Origin: Pseudodesulfovibrio pelocollis
Lineage (GTDB): Bacteria > Desulfobacterota > Desulfovibrionia > Desulfovibrionales > Desulfovibrionaceae
NCBI RefSeq assembly: GCF_030282845.1
Contig: NZ_JASTWE010000028.1
Coordinates: 1 to 49,998, forward strand
DNA length: 49,998 nucleotides
Reading direction: 5' to 3'
Both the position numbers and the translations under genes were made by a program. Numbering within the stretch: position 1 is the first letter of the stretch; every line of letters begins with the position of its first letter. Positions 6,531 through 14,505 of this stretch are shown one piece after another. Below the pieces are notes generated by a model. It saw nothing but the letters and a program-made list of their open reading frames with translations, searched no databases and was not told the DNA's origin.

Positions 6531-9212
6531 TTACACGAAGACGATGCTGTCCGCCTGCACCGCGTCGCCCATGACCTGGGCGATCTGCACGGCGGACTCG
6601 CTGTTGGTCCCGTCCGCGTAGAACCAGAGGATGGAGGACTCGAAGTAGAAGCAGGCGCTGCTCACGTCGATCAGGGCGGCGGAGGTGAAAAAGTATTCCG
6701 CCCCCAGGGTGCCTGTGCCCGACTGCCCGAACTCGGCATAGGCGAAGTGGAAGAGGTCCTCGAAATAGTCGAAGTCCGTGATCAGGTCGCCGCCCTCGTC
6801 GGGCGAGCCGTAGTAGAAGGTGTCGTTGCCGGTGCCGCCGGTCAGGGTGTCCGCGCCCTGGCCGCCGCTGATCAGGTCGTTGCCCGCGCCGCCGAAGATG
6901 ACGTCGTTGCCGCGCCAGCCGAAGAGGACGTTGTTGGCGTCGTTGCCGATGATGGTATCGTTGCCGTCGCCGGTGTGGACGTTCTCAATGATGGTGGTCC
7001 CGGAAATGGTCAGGGACGCGCCCGCGATGGTGCTGACCGCGCCGGGGGTGAGGTCGATGTAGCTGTTGCCGGTCACGGCCGAGGCGTTGATGGTGTCCGT
7101 GCCCCCGTCGTCGTCCGTGAGGGTGGCCCGCGCCGGGTCGGTGGCCGCCAGCGAGGCGTATTCGTCGGTGAAGATGTAGTAATCGTCATTGGAAGGATTG
7201 TCGCCGTACAGGGTCAGGCTCCAGCCGTTGAAGGTGCCGATGTCGCCAAGGACCGTGTCCTTGACCGTCAGCACCCAGTCGCCCAGGCCGAACTCGCCGA
7301 ACGGGGTCACAGTCATGAAGGACCAGGTGGTGTCGGTTTGGTTGAAGGTGGAGGTCTTGGCGGCCAGGTAATCCGAGGCGGACATCTTCAACTCCGTGGC
7401 GATGCCCTCGATGCTCGGATGGTACAGGAGCACGCTGTATGTACCGTCTGGCGAGGTCAGGGTGATTTCGAGGTCGTCGAAGCGGGGGTGGGTGATGTCC
7501 ACGGTGACCACGGCCTGCTGCACGATGATGTCCGAGCCGATGGTGATGGTGGAGGTCGCACCCGTGGTCGAGCCGTCGGGGATGGCCTGGAGCGGGGCCT
7601 GGGAGCCGGTGCGCGTCTGCTGATTGGCGTGGGTCCGGGCGGTCTGGTCCCAGGACTCGGCCAGGCGCACTGCCGCCGTGGCGTCCACCAGCCCGAAGCC
7701 GTAGTCGTGGCTGGCGTGCATGCCGCCGCCGTTCCAGTTTTCCGCGCCGTTGATCTGCCAGTCCCAGGGTTTGCCGTCGGCCGAGGTCATGCCTGAGGTG
7801 CGCACGGCCGTGGCCGCCAGGATGGTCTGCACGTCGCGGTAGCCCAGGCCCGGGTTGGCCTCAAGCATCAGGGCCACCACGCCGCTGACCATGGGCGAGG
7901 AGTAGGACGTGCCGCTGCCCGAGTGGAAATAGGAGTTGGGGTCATCCCCGGCCGGGGGCGTTCTGTCCGTGGTCAGCACGTCATGACCCGGGGCCGTGAC
8001 CAGCAGGTTGGGCCCGGCGCAGCTGAAATCGGCATAACTGCCATCCCTGTTCACCGCACCCACGGAGAAGGCAAAGGGCGAATTGTTGGTGTTGTAGTAG
8101 GTGGACATGATCTCCAGCTCGCGCTCGTTGGAGCCTGCAAAAACCACCACCGTGCCCAGCCCGCCGCGTCCGCTCTGGGCCAGGGTCTCCACGGAATCCA
8201 GGACCGTGGTGGGATTGACAAAGGGAGACAGGGTCCAGCTGTTCTGGGAAATGTCAAAGGTGGTTTGGCGCAGCAGGACAGGCGCCAGCGCGCCTTCCAC
8301 GTCACCATCCACGAAGGAGGCGATCTTTGCATCGTAGGCCACGCCCTGGATGCCGTACCCGTTCTTGGCCGCGGCGATGAAACCGGCCACGGCCGTGCCG
8401 TGGTTCTGGCCTTCGGCCGGGTAGCCGTCGGTCCCGTCACTTTCGTTGTAGCCCTCGCCCACCAGATAGTTGGGCGCCAGGTCGGGATGGTTGTAGTCCA
8501 CGCCGTCGTCGCACACGGCAATGCGGATGCCCTTGCCGGTGTAGTCCTCCCACGCCTTGACCACGTTGAGGTCCACCCCGCCGGTGGTGTTCTTGATATA
8601 CCACTGCTGGGACACGAGGGGGTCGAAAGAATCGACCACCGGCACGTCTGCCGGTTTGTCCTCGATGTTCCGCTCCTCGTTGACCACGCCAACCTGCCCG
8701 GAGCCCGGGGGCGGCCCAAAGGAGCCGAAGGGCACCGGCGGCGAATAGGCGATGTCAAGCAGCAGGCCGGGATCGGGAAGACCGGGCGAGCCGCCGGAAG
8801 GCCCGCCAAAGGGGCCGCCAAACGGTGTGCCAAACTGTCCGCCTTCGCCCATTCCGCCGCCAAGACCTCCGTCCGCCAGAGGGCCGGTGGGCCACAGCAG
8901 CGACGACCCGCCGCCAAGGCCGCCCGGGCCGAAGCCTCCGGAAAAATCATCCTCGGTGTCGGCCCCGTCGCCGCTGTCCCCATCCTGATTCAAGCCGCCG
9001 AACACACCCTCGCCGGAACCGTCGTCACCATCGGGATCGCCGAAATCGGCATCGTCAGGGTCCACAAAGGGGGTCGGCGGCATGCCGCCCGGTCCGGGCT
9101 GGGGCTGCGGGGAAAGCTGCGCCACCATCTCGCGGGGAGTGGGGCTGGGGCTTGCGATGGGGTTCGAAGCGCCGAAAATCTGCGGGGCGGTCAGTTTGTT
9201 CTGATCGGGCAT
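6531..9212 (-). CDS. Secreted subtilisin-like serine protease with P domain and RTX repeats
   Basis: An 893-residue S8 peptidase. Residues 1-180 are low-complexity, rich in Gly, Pro and Asp, with no signal peptide. The catalytic domain (about 200-520) shows D235 in AVCDDGVDYNHPD, H271 in NHGTAVAG, oxyanion N362 and S436 in GTSYSSPM. A proprotein-convertase-type P domain follows (about 545-675), with ITHPRFDDLEITLTSPDG and WVLTVKD. Calcium-binding RTX nonapeptides (GNDTIIGND, GGAGNDLISGG, GTGNDTFYYG) lie at about 747-800. A C-terminal RTX block without an N-terminal signal points to type I secretion, although no transporter genes are nearby. Upstream of the ATG only a weak AGGTG ribosome site is visible. 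The target is unknown. Confidence 0.92.
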   Translation of the reverse strand: MPDQNKLTAPQIFGASNPIASPSPTPREMVAQLSPQPQPGPGGMPPTPFVDPDDADFGDPDGDDGSGEGVFGGLNQDGDSGDGADTEDDFSGGFGPGGLGGGSSLLWPTGPLADGGLGGGMGEGGQFGTPFGGPFGGPSGGSPGLPDPGLLLDIAYSPPVPFGSFGPPPGSGQVGVVNEERNIEDKPADVPVVDSFDPLVSQQWYIKNTTGGVDLNVVKAWEDYTGKGIRIAVCDDGVDYNHPDLAPNYLVGEGYNESDGTDGYPAEGQNHGTAVAGFIAAAKNGYGIQGVAYDAKIASFVDGDVEGALAPVLLRQTTFDISQNSWTLSPFVNPTTVLDSVETLAQSGRGGLGTVVVFAGSNERELEIMSTYYNTNNSPFAFSVGAVNRDGSYADFSCAGPNLLVTAPGHDVLTTDRTPPAGDDPNSYFHSGSGTSYSSPMVSGVVALMLEANPGLGYRDVQTILAATAVRTSGMTSADGKPWDWQINGAENWNGGGMHASHDYGFGLVDATAAVRLAESWDQTARTHANQQTRTGSQAPLQAIPDGSTTGATSTITIGSDIIVQQAVVTVDITHPRFDDLEITLTSPDGTYSVLLYHPSIEGIATELKMSASDYLAAKTSTFNQTDTTWSFMTVTPFGEFGLGDWVLTVKDTVLGDIGTFNGWSLTLYGDNPSNDDYYIFTDEYASLAATDPARATLTDDDGGTDTINASAVTGNSYIDLTPGAVSTIAGASLTISGTTIIENVHTGDGNDTIIGNDANNVLFGWRGNDVIFGGAGNDLISGGQGADTLTGGTGNDTFYYGSPDEGGDLITDFDYFEDLFHFAYAEFGQSGTGTLGAEYFFTSAALIDVSSACFYFESSILWFYADGTNSESAVQIAQVMGDAVQADSIVFV

Positions 9213-9468
9213 CGGTGGCGCACCTGCGGCTTGGGTTTGGGTAATCTCAATGGAAGCTTACCCATAAGGCATGGCAGCCGTAAATACAAGCCGTGAATAT
9301 CCGCGAGATGGTGAAATCGCCGGGTCGCGGACAACATTGCCTGTTGCCGGGGACGGCCCGGGTTGCTAGAGAAGGGCCAGCGCGGGCACGAGCCCGCAAC
9401 CGGCTTCCCGCGCACGCGCCGGGGAGCGCGCAACACCCGGTCGGGCACGGCCCGGCACCGGAGGAACC

Positions 9469-10377
9469 ATGCACAAATTCGGAACAGTGGCCCTGATCGG
9501 TCCGCCCAACGCGGGCAAGAGCACCCTGATGAACCACTATTTAGGGCAGAAGGTGGCCATTGTCTCGCCCAGGCCCCAGACCACGCGCAACCGCATCAGC
9601 GGCATCCTGTCCACGGACGAGGCCCAGGTGGTGTTTCTCGACACCCCGGGCATCCACCAGCTGCGCGGCAAGATGAACCGCTTTCTGCTGGAGGCGGCCT
9701 GGAGCGCCCTGGCCGGGGCCGACGTGGTGGTGGTGCTCATCGACGCGGCCCTGTACTCGAGCAAGCCGCACATGATGGACAAGGAGCTCAAGCCCCTGGT
9801 CAAACCCGTGGCCGAAACAGGCAGGCCGGTGCTGGTGGCGATCAACAAGATCGACCGGGTCAAGGACAAGGCGGCCCTGCTGCCGCTTCTGGCCCGGACG
9901 GGCGAGCTGTGGCCCGAGGCGGAATTCATCCCGATCTCGGCCCTCAGGGGCCAGGGTGCGGATGTGCTGCTCAAGCGGGTGCTCGATTTCATCCCCGAAG
10001 GCCCGGCCATGTTCCCGGAAGACCAGCTCTCCACCGCCCCGGTGCGCTTCATGGCCGCCGAGATCATCAGGGAAAAGCTCTTCTACCAGCTGCGCCAGGA
10101 GCTGCCCTACACCACGGCCGTGGAGATCGAGGCCTGGGACGAGACCGCCCGCGAAGGCATGACCGTGATCAACGCGGTCATCTACACGGCCCAGAAGAGC
10201 CACAAGGGCATGATCATCGGCAAGCAGGGCGCGAGCCTCAAGAGGATCGGGTCCGAGGCGCGCCTTGAGATCGCCGAGCTGCTGGGCACCAAGGTCCACC
10301 TCGAGCTGTGGGTCAAGGTGCGCGACGGCTGGACCGAGGACCCCGGATTCCTGCGCGCCATGGGCCTTGGCGAGTAG
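9469..10377 (+). CDS. era: GTPase Era
   Basis: A 302-residue Ras-like GTPase that binds 16S rRNA and assists 30S subunit maturation. The G motifs are in order: G1 GPPNAGKST (residues 10-18), G3 DTPG near 62, G4 NKID near 126 and G5 SAL near 153. The C-terminal KH domain carries GMIIGKQGASLKRIG. Length is normal for Era. A GGAGGAACC ribosome site precedes the ATG. It appears monocistronic: the protease gene diverges upstream across a 256-base gap in which no gene was seen, and a CsoR-family gene converges downstream after 29 bases. Confidence 0.96.
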   Translation: MHKFGTVALIGPPNAGKSTLMNHYLGQKVAIVSPRPQTTRNRISGILSTDEAQVVFLDTPGIHQLRGKMNRFLLEAAWSALAGADVVVVLIDAALYSSKPHMMDKELKPLVKPVAETGRPVLVAINKIDRVKDKAALLPLLARTGELWPEAEFIPISALRGQGADVLLKRVLDFIPEGPAMFPEDQLSTAPVRFMAAEIIREKLFYQLRQELPYTTAVEIEAWDETAREGMTVINAVIYTAQKSHKGMIIGKQGASLKRIGSEARLEIAELLGTKVHLELWVKVRDGWTEDPGFLRAMGLGE

Positions 10378-10396
10378 CAGGCTGTTGAAAAACGGC
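10378..10396. repeat. Solitary end of the dispersed repeat
   Basis: CAGGCTGTTGAAAAACGGC begins directly after the era stop codon. It is identical over 19 bases to the reverse complement of the right terminus of the copy at 18239-18411. No matching opposite end follows, so this is a remnant or solo terminus. Confidence 0.7.
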
Positions 10397-10406
10397 CAGA
10401 GAGGGA

Positions 10407-10706
10407 TTAGCCGTCCAGGAATCCTGTCAGCACCTTGATGAACTTTTCGAGGGCCTCGTGGTCTTCCCGGCCCTGCTGGGCGTCGCTGACCGTGTCGGTG
10501 TAGCAGCGCAGCATGTAACGCTTGAGGATGAGCTTGTTGGCGGACTGAAGGGCCGAGCGCACGGCGCGCACCTGGACCAAAATGTCCTCGCACTCCTTGC
10601 CCTCCTCGATCATGCGCTGGATGCCGCGCACCTGCCCCTCGATGCGCTTCATGCGCGAAAGGACGTTCTGCTTGAGTTTTTCCTGTTCCTGCTCGTTCGC
10701 GTTCAT
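10407..10706 (-). CDS. CsoR/FrmR-family repressor, CstR-like (two Cys, no metal-binding His)
   Basis: A 99-residue all-helical repressor of the CsoR/RcnR/FrmR (DUF156) family. The core LSRMKRIEGQVRGIQRMIEEG and the conserved cysteines C39 and C68 (29 residues apart) match the family. The copper-binding His expected four residues before the second Cys is Tyr64 here (RYMLRC). Loss of that His with both cysteines kept is the pattern of CstR-type persulfide/sulfane-sulfur sensors. Its neighbours are a TorD-like chaperone and an operon with two rhodaneses and a molybdoenzyme, which supports a sulfur signal. Perfect ATACCC-N5-GGGTAT repeats at 18034 and 18069 are its likely targets. Formaldehyde or metal sensing is the alternative. 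Confidence 0.85.
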   Translation of the reverse strand: MNANEQEQEKLKQNVLSRMKRIEGQVRGIQRMIEEGKECEDILVQVRAVRSALQSANKLILKRYMLRCYTDTVSDAQQGREDHEALEKFIKVLTGFLDG

Positions 10707-10803
10707 GGCTCGCTCCTTGTCCGATGCTCTCGCCCCGGCCTGTGCGGGGCGGTTCGTTTCGTGGTCAGGCCGGTCCCCGCATTGCCGGGGCGGCGAAAAT
10801 ACC

Positions 10804-10820
10804 GTACGCTCGCAGGGTAT
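10804..10820. promoter_or_regulatory. Imperfect CsoR/CstR-type operator upstream of the TorD-like gene
   Basis: GTACGC-TCGCA-GGGTAT has the same 6-5-6 layout as the two perfect sites at 18034 and 18069, with 4 of 6 bases matching in the left arm. It lies 28 bases before the GTG of the chaperone gene, in the space between divergent repressor and chaperone genes. A second half-site, ATACC, sits just upstream at 10799-10803. Confidence 0.45.
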
Positions 10821-10848
10821 CTACGCTTGCGCGTAAGGAGGAGCGTCC

Positions 10849-11505
10849 GTGGCCGGTTTCGCCATCACCAACCATACCGACAGAGTCTTTCTACTCAACG
10901 CCTTGGAGCTGCTTGCAACCGTGTTCCGCGGTCCTGACAGGGACGGCTGGCAGGGGGTTTTCGACACCGGACTGCCCGAGCTGATGGCCCAGGCCCCGTC
11001 GCGGTTCGGGCACCTTACCGACATCCTTGGAGGTCTGCAAGCGGCCCGGCCCGCCGACCTCGACGAGCTGGAGAGCGAATACGTGCGCCTTTTCATCGCG
11101 GCCGGGGGCGGGGTGGCCGCGCCCCTCTACGAGTCGTGCCACACGGGCACCACACCCCGGGTCATGGGCGAGAGCGCCCTGGCCATGAGCCGCCGTCTGG
11201 CCGAGGCCGGGCTGGAACCGGCCGGGCAGGCCAACGAGCCGCCCGACCACCTGGCAACGGAGATCGAATACCTCTACCACCTGCTGGCCACGGGCTGGAC
11301 CCGCGACGATCCCGAGGCCGAGGCCCTGGGCCTCGCCTTTGCCCGCGAGGTCATGCGCCCGTGGACCGGCCGGTTTACTGCGGCCCTGGACGCGGGCAGT
11401 CCGCACCCGGTCTACGCCGGGACGGCCAGCCTGCTCTGCGCCCTGCTCGACGCCTTGACCGACGCGTCGTTCAAGGCGCAACCCAGTGCGACAGGCCACG
11501 CCTAG
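10849..11505 (+). CDS. TorD/DmsD-family molybdoenzyme chaperone
   Basis: A 218-residue helical protein of the TorD family. The signature appears as LESEYVRLFIAAGGGVAAPLYESC near residues 63-90 and NEPPDHLATEIEYLYHLL near 125-142. The start is GTG at 10849, 6 bases after a strong AAGGAGGA. It is transcribed towards the oppositely oriented molybdoenzyme operon, and its last 4 bases overlap the stop of the rhodanese-thioredoxin gene. It is divergent from the CstR-like repressor. It most likely matures the molybdopterin oxidoreductase encoded at 15262-17460. Confidence 0.88.
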   Translation: MAGFAITNHTDRVFLLNALELLATVFRGPDRDGWQGVFDTGLPELMAQAPSRFGHLTDILGGLQAARPADLDELESEYVRLFIAAGGGVAAPLYESCHTGTTPRVMGESALAMSRRLAEAGLEPAGQANEPPDHLATEIEYLYHLLATGWTRDDPEAEALGLAFAREVMRPWTGRFTAALDAGSPHPVYAGTASLLCALLDALTDASFKAQPSATGHA

Positions 11506-12509
11506 TCCGTGCCTTCGGCGCGGATGACCGCGCTGCGAATGGCGGCCAGAAACGCCTCGTCCGGCTCGAAGTAGCCCCGCTTGACCAGCTCGATGTTCCA
11601 GGTGCCATCACCCCTGGCCCGCAGCAGGTAGGCCAGGGGCACCTGGGCCTGCCCCAGGCAGCTGAATATCTCGCCGTGCCGGTCCGCGAAGAGCGGATAG
11701 GGCACCTCGTGACGCCGCCTGAACTTCACCACAGCAAGGTTGCTGTCATAGATGAAGATGCCGATGATCTTGAGCCTGCCAGCCAGCACCGGGTCCGCCT
11801 CCACCAGCCTGAAGAAGTCACCGAGCCTGTGTGTCTCGCGCACGCACTCGGGGCAACTGGTGTTGGAGAGTTGGATGAGGGCGAACCGGGCGCTCAGATC
11901 GGCCAGCGAGAGCCACTTGGTGTCGGGCGGCAGACCGAGGTATTCGCGGTCGCCCTCGCCACTGAGCAGGGCCAGCCGACAGTCCGGGAAGGAGTCGCCA
12001 GGGGCCAGGGCGCGCTGCTCGGGCACGATTCCTTCCACCAACTCGGCATGAGCCTCCTTCCACTCGAAAAGTCCGCCCGGATACCTGTACACCGCCACAT
12101 ATCCCATACGCACTGCCCAGCGCGCCGCGATGCCGCTGCGCACGCACCGGAAATTGCGGCAGTAGAGGACCACGGGCCGTGTCTTGTCTTCGCCCACCAG
12201 GGCCTCGAAGGCGGCCCGCTTGGCCGGGCCAGGATCGCCCCGGTCGCCCAAGTCGAACTCCAGGTTCACGGCCCCGGTCACATGCCCGGCCTCGTATTCG
12301 TAGTCGGCCCGCACGTCGATGACCAGGGGCGACCGCTCGGCGCGAAGCATCTGAAGCAGCCCGGCCGTGTCCACCAGCCGGTAGCCGTCGCGCGCGGCCT
12401 CCTCCCGGGCCATGGCCCACCAGGAGTCGCCCGTATCGGCCAGCGCCCGGAGCGGAAAAAGGAGCAGGGCGAGAAGCAGCACGGTCAGGAAAGATTCCGA
12501 TCTGGACAT
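11502..12509 (-). CDS. Exported rhodanese-thioredoxin fusion protein
   Basis: A 335-residue protein with a signal peptide (residues 7-24, cleavage likely after ALA). A rhodanese domain follows (about 40-160), with PLVIDVRADYEYEAGHV and the active loop CRNFRC (C117 and C122). A peroxiredoxin/thioredoxin-like domain follows (about 165-330), with TSCPEC (C219/C222). The fusion suggests that sulfane sulfur bound at the rhodanese cysteine is reduced or moved by the attached dithiol domain. It is the last gene of the six-gene operon, 86 bases after the triple-rhodanese gene. In both rhodaneses of this operon the active loop has a second Cys five residues after the first, which is unusual. Substrate is unknown. 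Confidence 0.85.
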   Translation of the reverse strand: MSRSESFLTVLLLALLLFPLRALADTGDSWWAMAREEAARDGYRLVDTAGLLQMLRAERSPLVIDVRADYEYEAGHVTGAVNLEFDLGDRGDPGPAKRAAFEALVGEDKTRPVVLYCRNFRCVRSGIAARWAVRMGYVAVYRYPGGLFEWKEAHAELVEGIVPEQRALAPGDSFPDCRLALLSGEGDREYLGLPPDTKWLSLADLSARFALIQLSNTSCPECVRETHRLGDFFRLVEADPVLAGRLKIIGIFIYDSNLAVVKFRRRHEVPYPLFADRHGEIFSCLGQAQVPLAYLLRARGDGTWNIELVKRGYFEPDEAFLAAIRSAVIRAEGTD

Positions 12510-12595
12510 GCGCGCTCCTCGCCCCTGGGGGGCGCGGGACCGGAAGGATGGAGGTGACGGTTTGCCCTCCCGGTCCCGCTGGGTGTGGCTGATGG

Positions 12596-13690
12596 CTACT
12601 TGTTGGGGGAGATCTCGTAGCTGTTGTTGTCGCCGAACTTGATGGTGGCCTCAAGGTAGTAGACGTCCGCCACCTCGGGCCGCAGGTCCTTGAACAGGTA
12701 GAAGGCCTCGCCCGAGCGCGCGCCGGTGGCGCAGACAAAGACGATGGGCTTGTCCACGGCCATGGTCGCGGCCTGCCGCTCCACCATGTCCACGGTCATG
12801 TTCACAGAGCCGGGGATGTGACCCCCATTGAACTCGGCCACGTCGCGCACGTCGATGAGGTACACGGAGTCGGGCCGCTCCTTGAGGATGGTCTCGAACT
12901 GGGCGGTGTCGATGGCACCCTCGACCTCGCCCGCCTTGACGGCCACGCCGCCAGCCGCGCCGTAAAGCTCCTTCCAGGCCGGGTAGCCGGCCTCGGCCAC
13001 CATGACCGTCTTGTAGCCCAGGGCGCGGGCCTTGATGGCCGACTTGTGGGAGAGGACGCAATCAAAGCCGCCGCAGTAGTAAATCAGGGAGACCTCGTCC
13101 TTGCCCACGGGCAGCATGCCTCGCTTGTCAGCGAACTCGCGCTCCGGGATGGAGATGGCCGAAGGGATGGCCCCTTCCAGGAAGAGCTTGGCCGGGCGGG
13201 CGTCCACCAGCATGTACTTCTCGCCCTTGGTCATCATCTCCATGACCACTTCCACGCCGATGGAGTGATAGGAGGCCTTCTTCTTCCAGTCCGGATATCC
13301 GGCGGCGTAGACATGGACATTGGTGTAGCCCAAGGCTTCGGCCATGAAGGCCGCCTTGTGCGAGAGCGGGCAGTCGAACCCGCCGCAGTAGAAGATGAGG
13401 ACGGCCGCCTTGTTGGCTGGCAACTGGTCGGTCATCTTCTCGAACTGGCTGGTGGGGATGGACACCGCCGTGGGGATGTATCCGGCCACGAAGGTGGGCT
13501 TGTAGGGCCGCGAGTCGATGATCATCGCGTCCTTGGGCTTGGGCATGACCGCGTACTTGGCCACAAAGCTGTAATCCACGATGGAATGGAATTCCTTGAA
13601 CTGGGGCTTGGCGCCCTCCTGGGCCAGAACCGGGCTCGCCATCAAGGCAAAAGCCAGAAACATGGCCATCCAGATGCGTGTCGTTTGCAT
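12596..13690 (-). CDS. Exported triple-rhodanese-domain protein
   Basis: A 364-residue protein with a signal peptide (residues 6-23, ASPVLAQ). Three rhodanese domains follow at about 35-140, 145-245 and 255-350. Domains 1 and 2 share the loop YCGGFDC (C102/C107 and C206/C211) followed by a LSHK helix; domain 3 has the more ordinary CATGARS (C320). Domains 1 and 2 look like an internal duplication. ATG at 13690 was chosen because AGAGGGA precedes it; the longer open frame upstream has no such support and would bury the signal peptide. It should bind, transfer or store sulfane sulfur in the periplasm for the neighbouring molybdoenzyme. Confidence 0.87.
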   Translation of the reverse strand: MQTTRIWMAMFLAFALMASPVLAQEGAKPQFKEFHSIVDYSFVAKYAVMPKPKDAMIIDSRPYKPTFVAGYIPTAVSIPTSQFEKMTDQLPANKAAVLIFYCGGFDCPLSHKAAFMAEALGYTNVHVYAAGYPDWKKKASYHSIGVEVVMEMMTKGEKYMLVDARPAKLFLEGAIPSAISIPEREFADKRGMLPVGKDEVSLIYYCGGFDCVLSHKSAIKARALGYKTVMVAEAGYPAWKELYGAAGGVAVKAGEVEGAIDTAQFETILKERPDSVYLIDVRDVAEFNGGHIPGSVNMTVDMVERQAATMAVDKPIVFVCATGARSGEAFYLFKDLRPEVADVYYLEATIKFGDNNSYEISPNK

Positions 13691-13788
13691 GATGCATTCC
13701 CTCTTGTTGCTGTGTGTCGTTTGCCCTGCCTGCCAGCCCCTCGCTGTCGGGCGGGGCGTTTCCTTCCCTCGTATCCGTACCGGCGGCG

Positions 13789-14505
13789 TCACTCGCCGTC
13801 GGTGGTGATCTTGTTCCACCACAGCCGGTGGTGGTGTCTGGCGTAGCCGTCGGGCACCACGCCGGTGAACATGGACTTGAATCCGGGCCGCTCCTCGGGC
13901 GAGATGGCCGCCATGTAGATGTGGACCAGCAGCCCGGCAAAGACGAGGCCCACGGCGATGAAGTGCAGGGTCACGGACCAGCCCACCAGCCCCGATGCAC
14001 CGGAACCCAGAGCACGGTCGGACAGGAGCATGATCAGCCCGGTCACGGCGATGACCACGCCGCCCACCACGCTGGCCTGGGCAAAGGCCTTCTGGCCCAT
14101 GTTGTAGTATCCCTGGTCGGGCAGTTCCGGGTCCATGCCCACGGCCTTGAGCGCCCGGGGGCCGAGGGTCATCAGGACCATCTTCCTGACCAGCCAGGCC
14201 ATGTCGCGGGCCGGACTGACCGAGAAGACCTCGCCCAGAAAGAACCGGGCACCCTTGAAGTTGACGATCAGGTAGAGGACAAAGCCGAGTATCCAGACCA
14301 CGCCGATGACCTCGTGGATGATCAGCAGGTTGGCCCCGCCGCCCACCAGGGCGCGCATGGCCTCGGGATAGCCCGAGCCGAACGGGTCGATGGCCGGGTT
14401 CTGGATCAGCCCCACCCCGGTGAGCAGGAGCAGCAGCCAGCAGGCCGCGTTGAACCAGTGGATGAAGATGTCGGAGCGGTCGTGTCGCTTGTGCACTCTA
14501 GGCAT
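13789..14505 (-). CDS. Cytochrome b membrane subunit (PhsC/FdnI type)
   Basis: A 238-residue di-haem b-type membrane subunit. The start reads MPRVHKRHDRSDIFIHWFN, with the classic early His and HW pair. Membrane segments lie at about 21-38, 62-85, 147-165 and 180-202, with candidate haem histidines in the first, second and last (IIHEVIGV, VTLHFIAVG, LLVHIYMA). This layout is that of formate dehydrogenase gamma and thiosulfate reductase cytochrome b. It would link the quinone pool to the ferredoxin subunit encoded immediately upstream. Its ATG overlaps the stop of that gene by 8 bases, with AAGGAGA in front. A 98-base gap separates it from the triple-rhodanese gene. Confidence 0.87.
   Translation of the reverse strand: MPRVHKRHDRSDIFIHWFNAACWLLLLLTGVGLIQNPAIDPFGSGYPEAMRALVGGGANLLIIHEVIGVVWILGFVLYLIVNFKGARFFLGEVFSVSPARDMAWLVRKMVLMTLGPRALKAVGMDPELPDQGYYNMGQKAFAQASVVGGVVIAVTGLIMLLSDRALGSGASGLVGWSVTLHFIAVGLVFAGLLVHIYMAAISPEERPGFKSMFTGVVPDGYARHHHRLWWNKITTDGE

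Noticed and set aside
10407-10706. Calling the CsoR-family repressor a copper sensor and the locus a copper-resistance locus
   Set aside because: The copper-ligand His is absent and no copper pump, chaperone or oxidase gene lies nearby.
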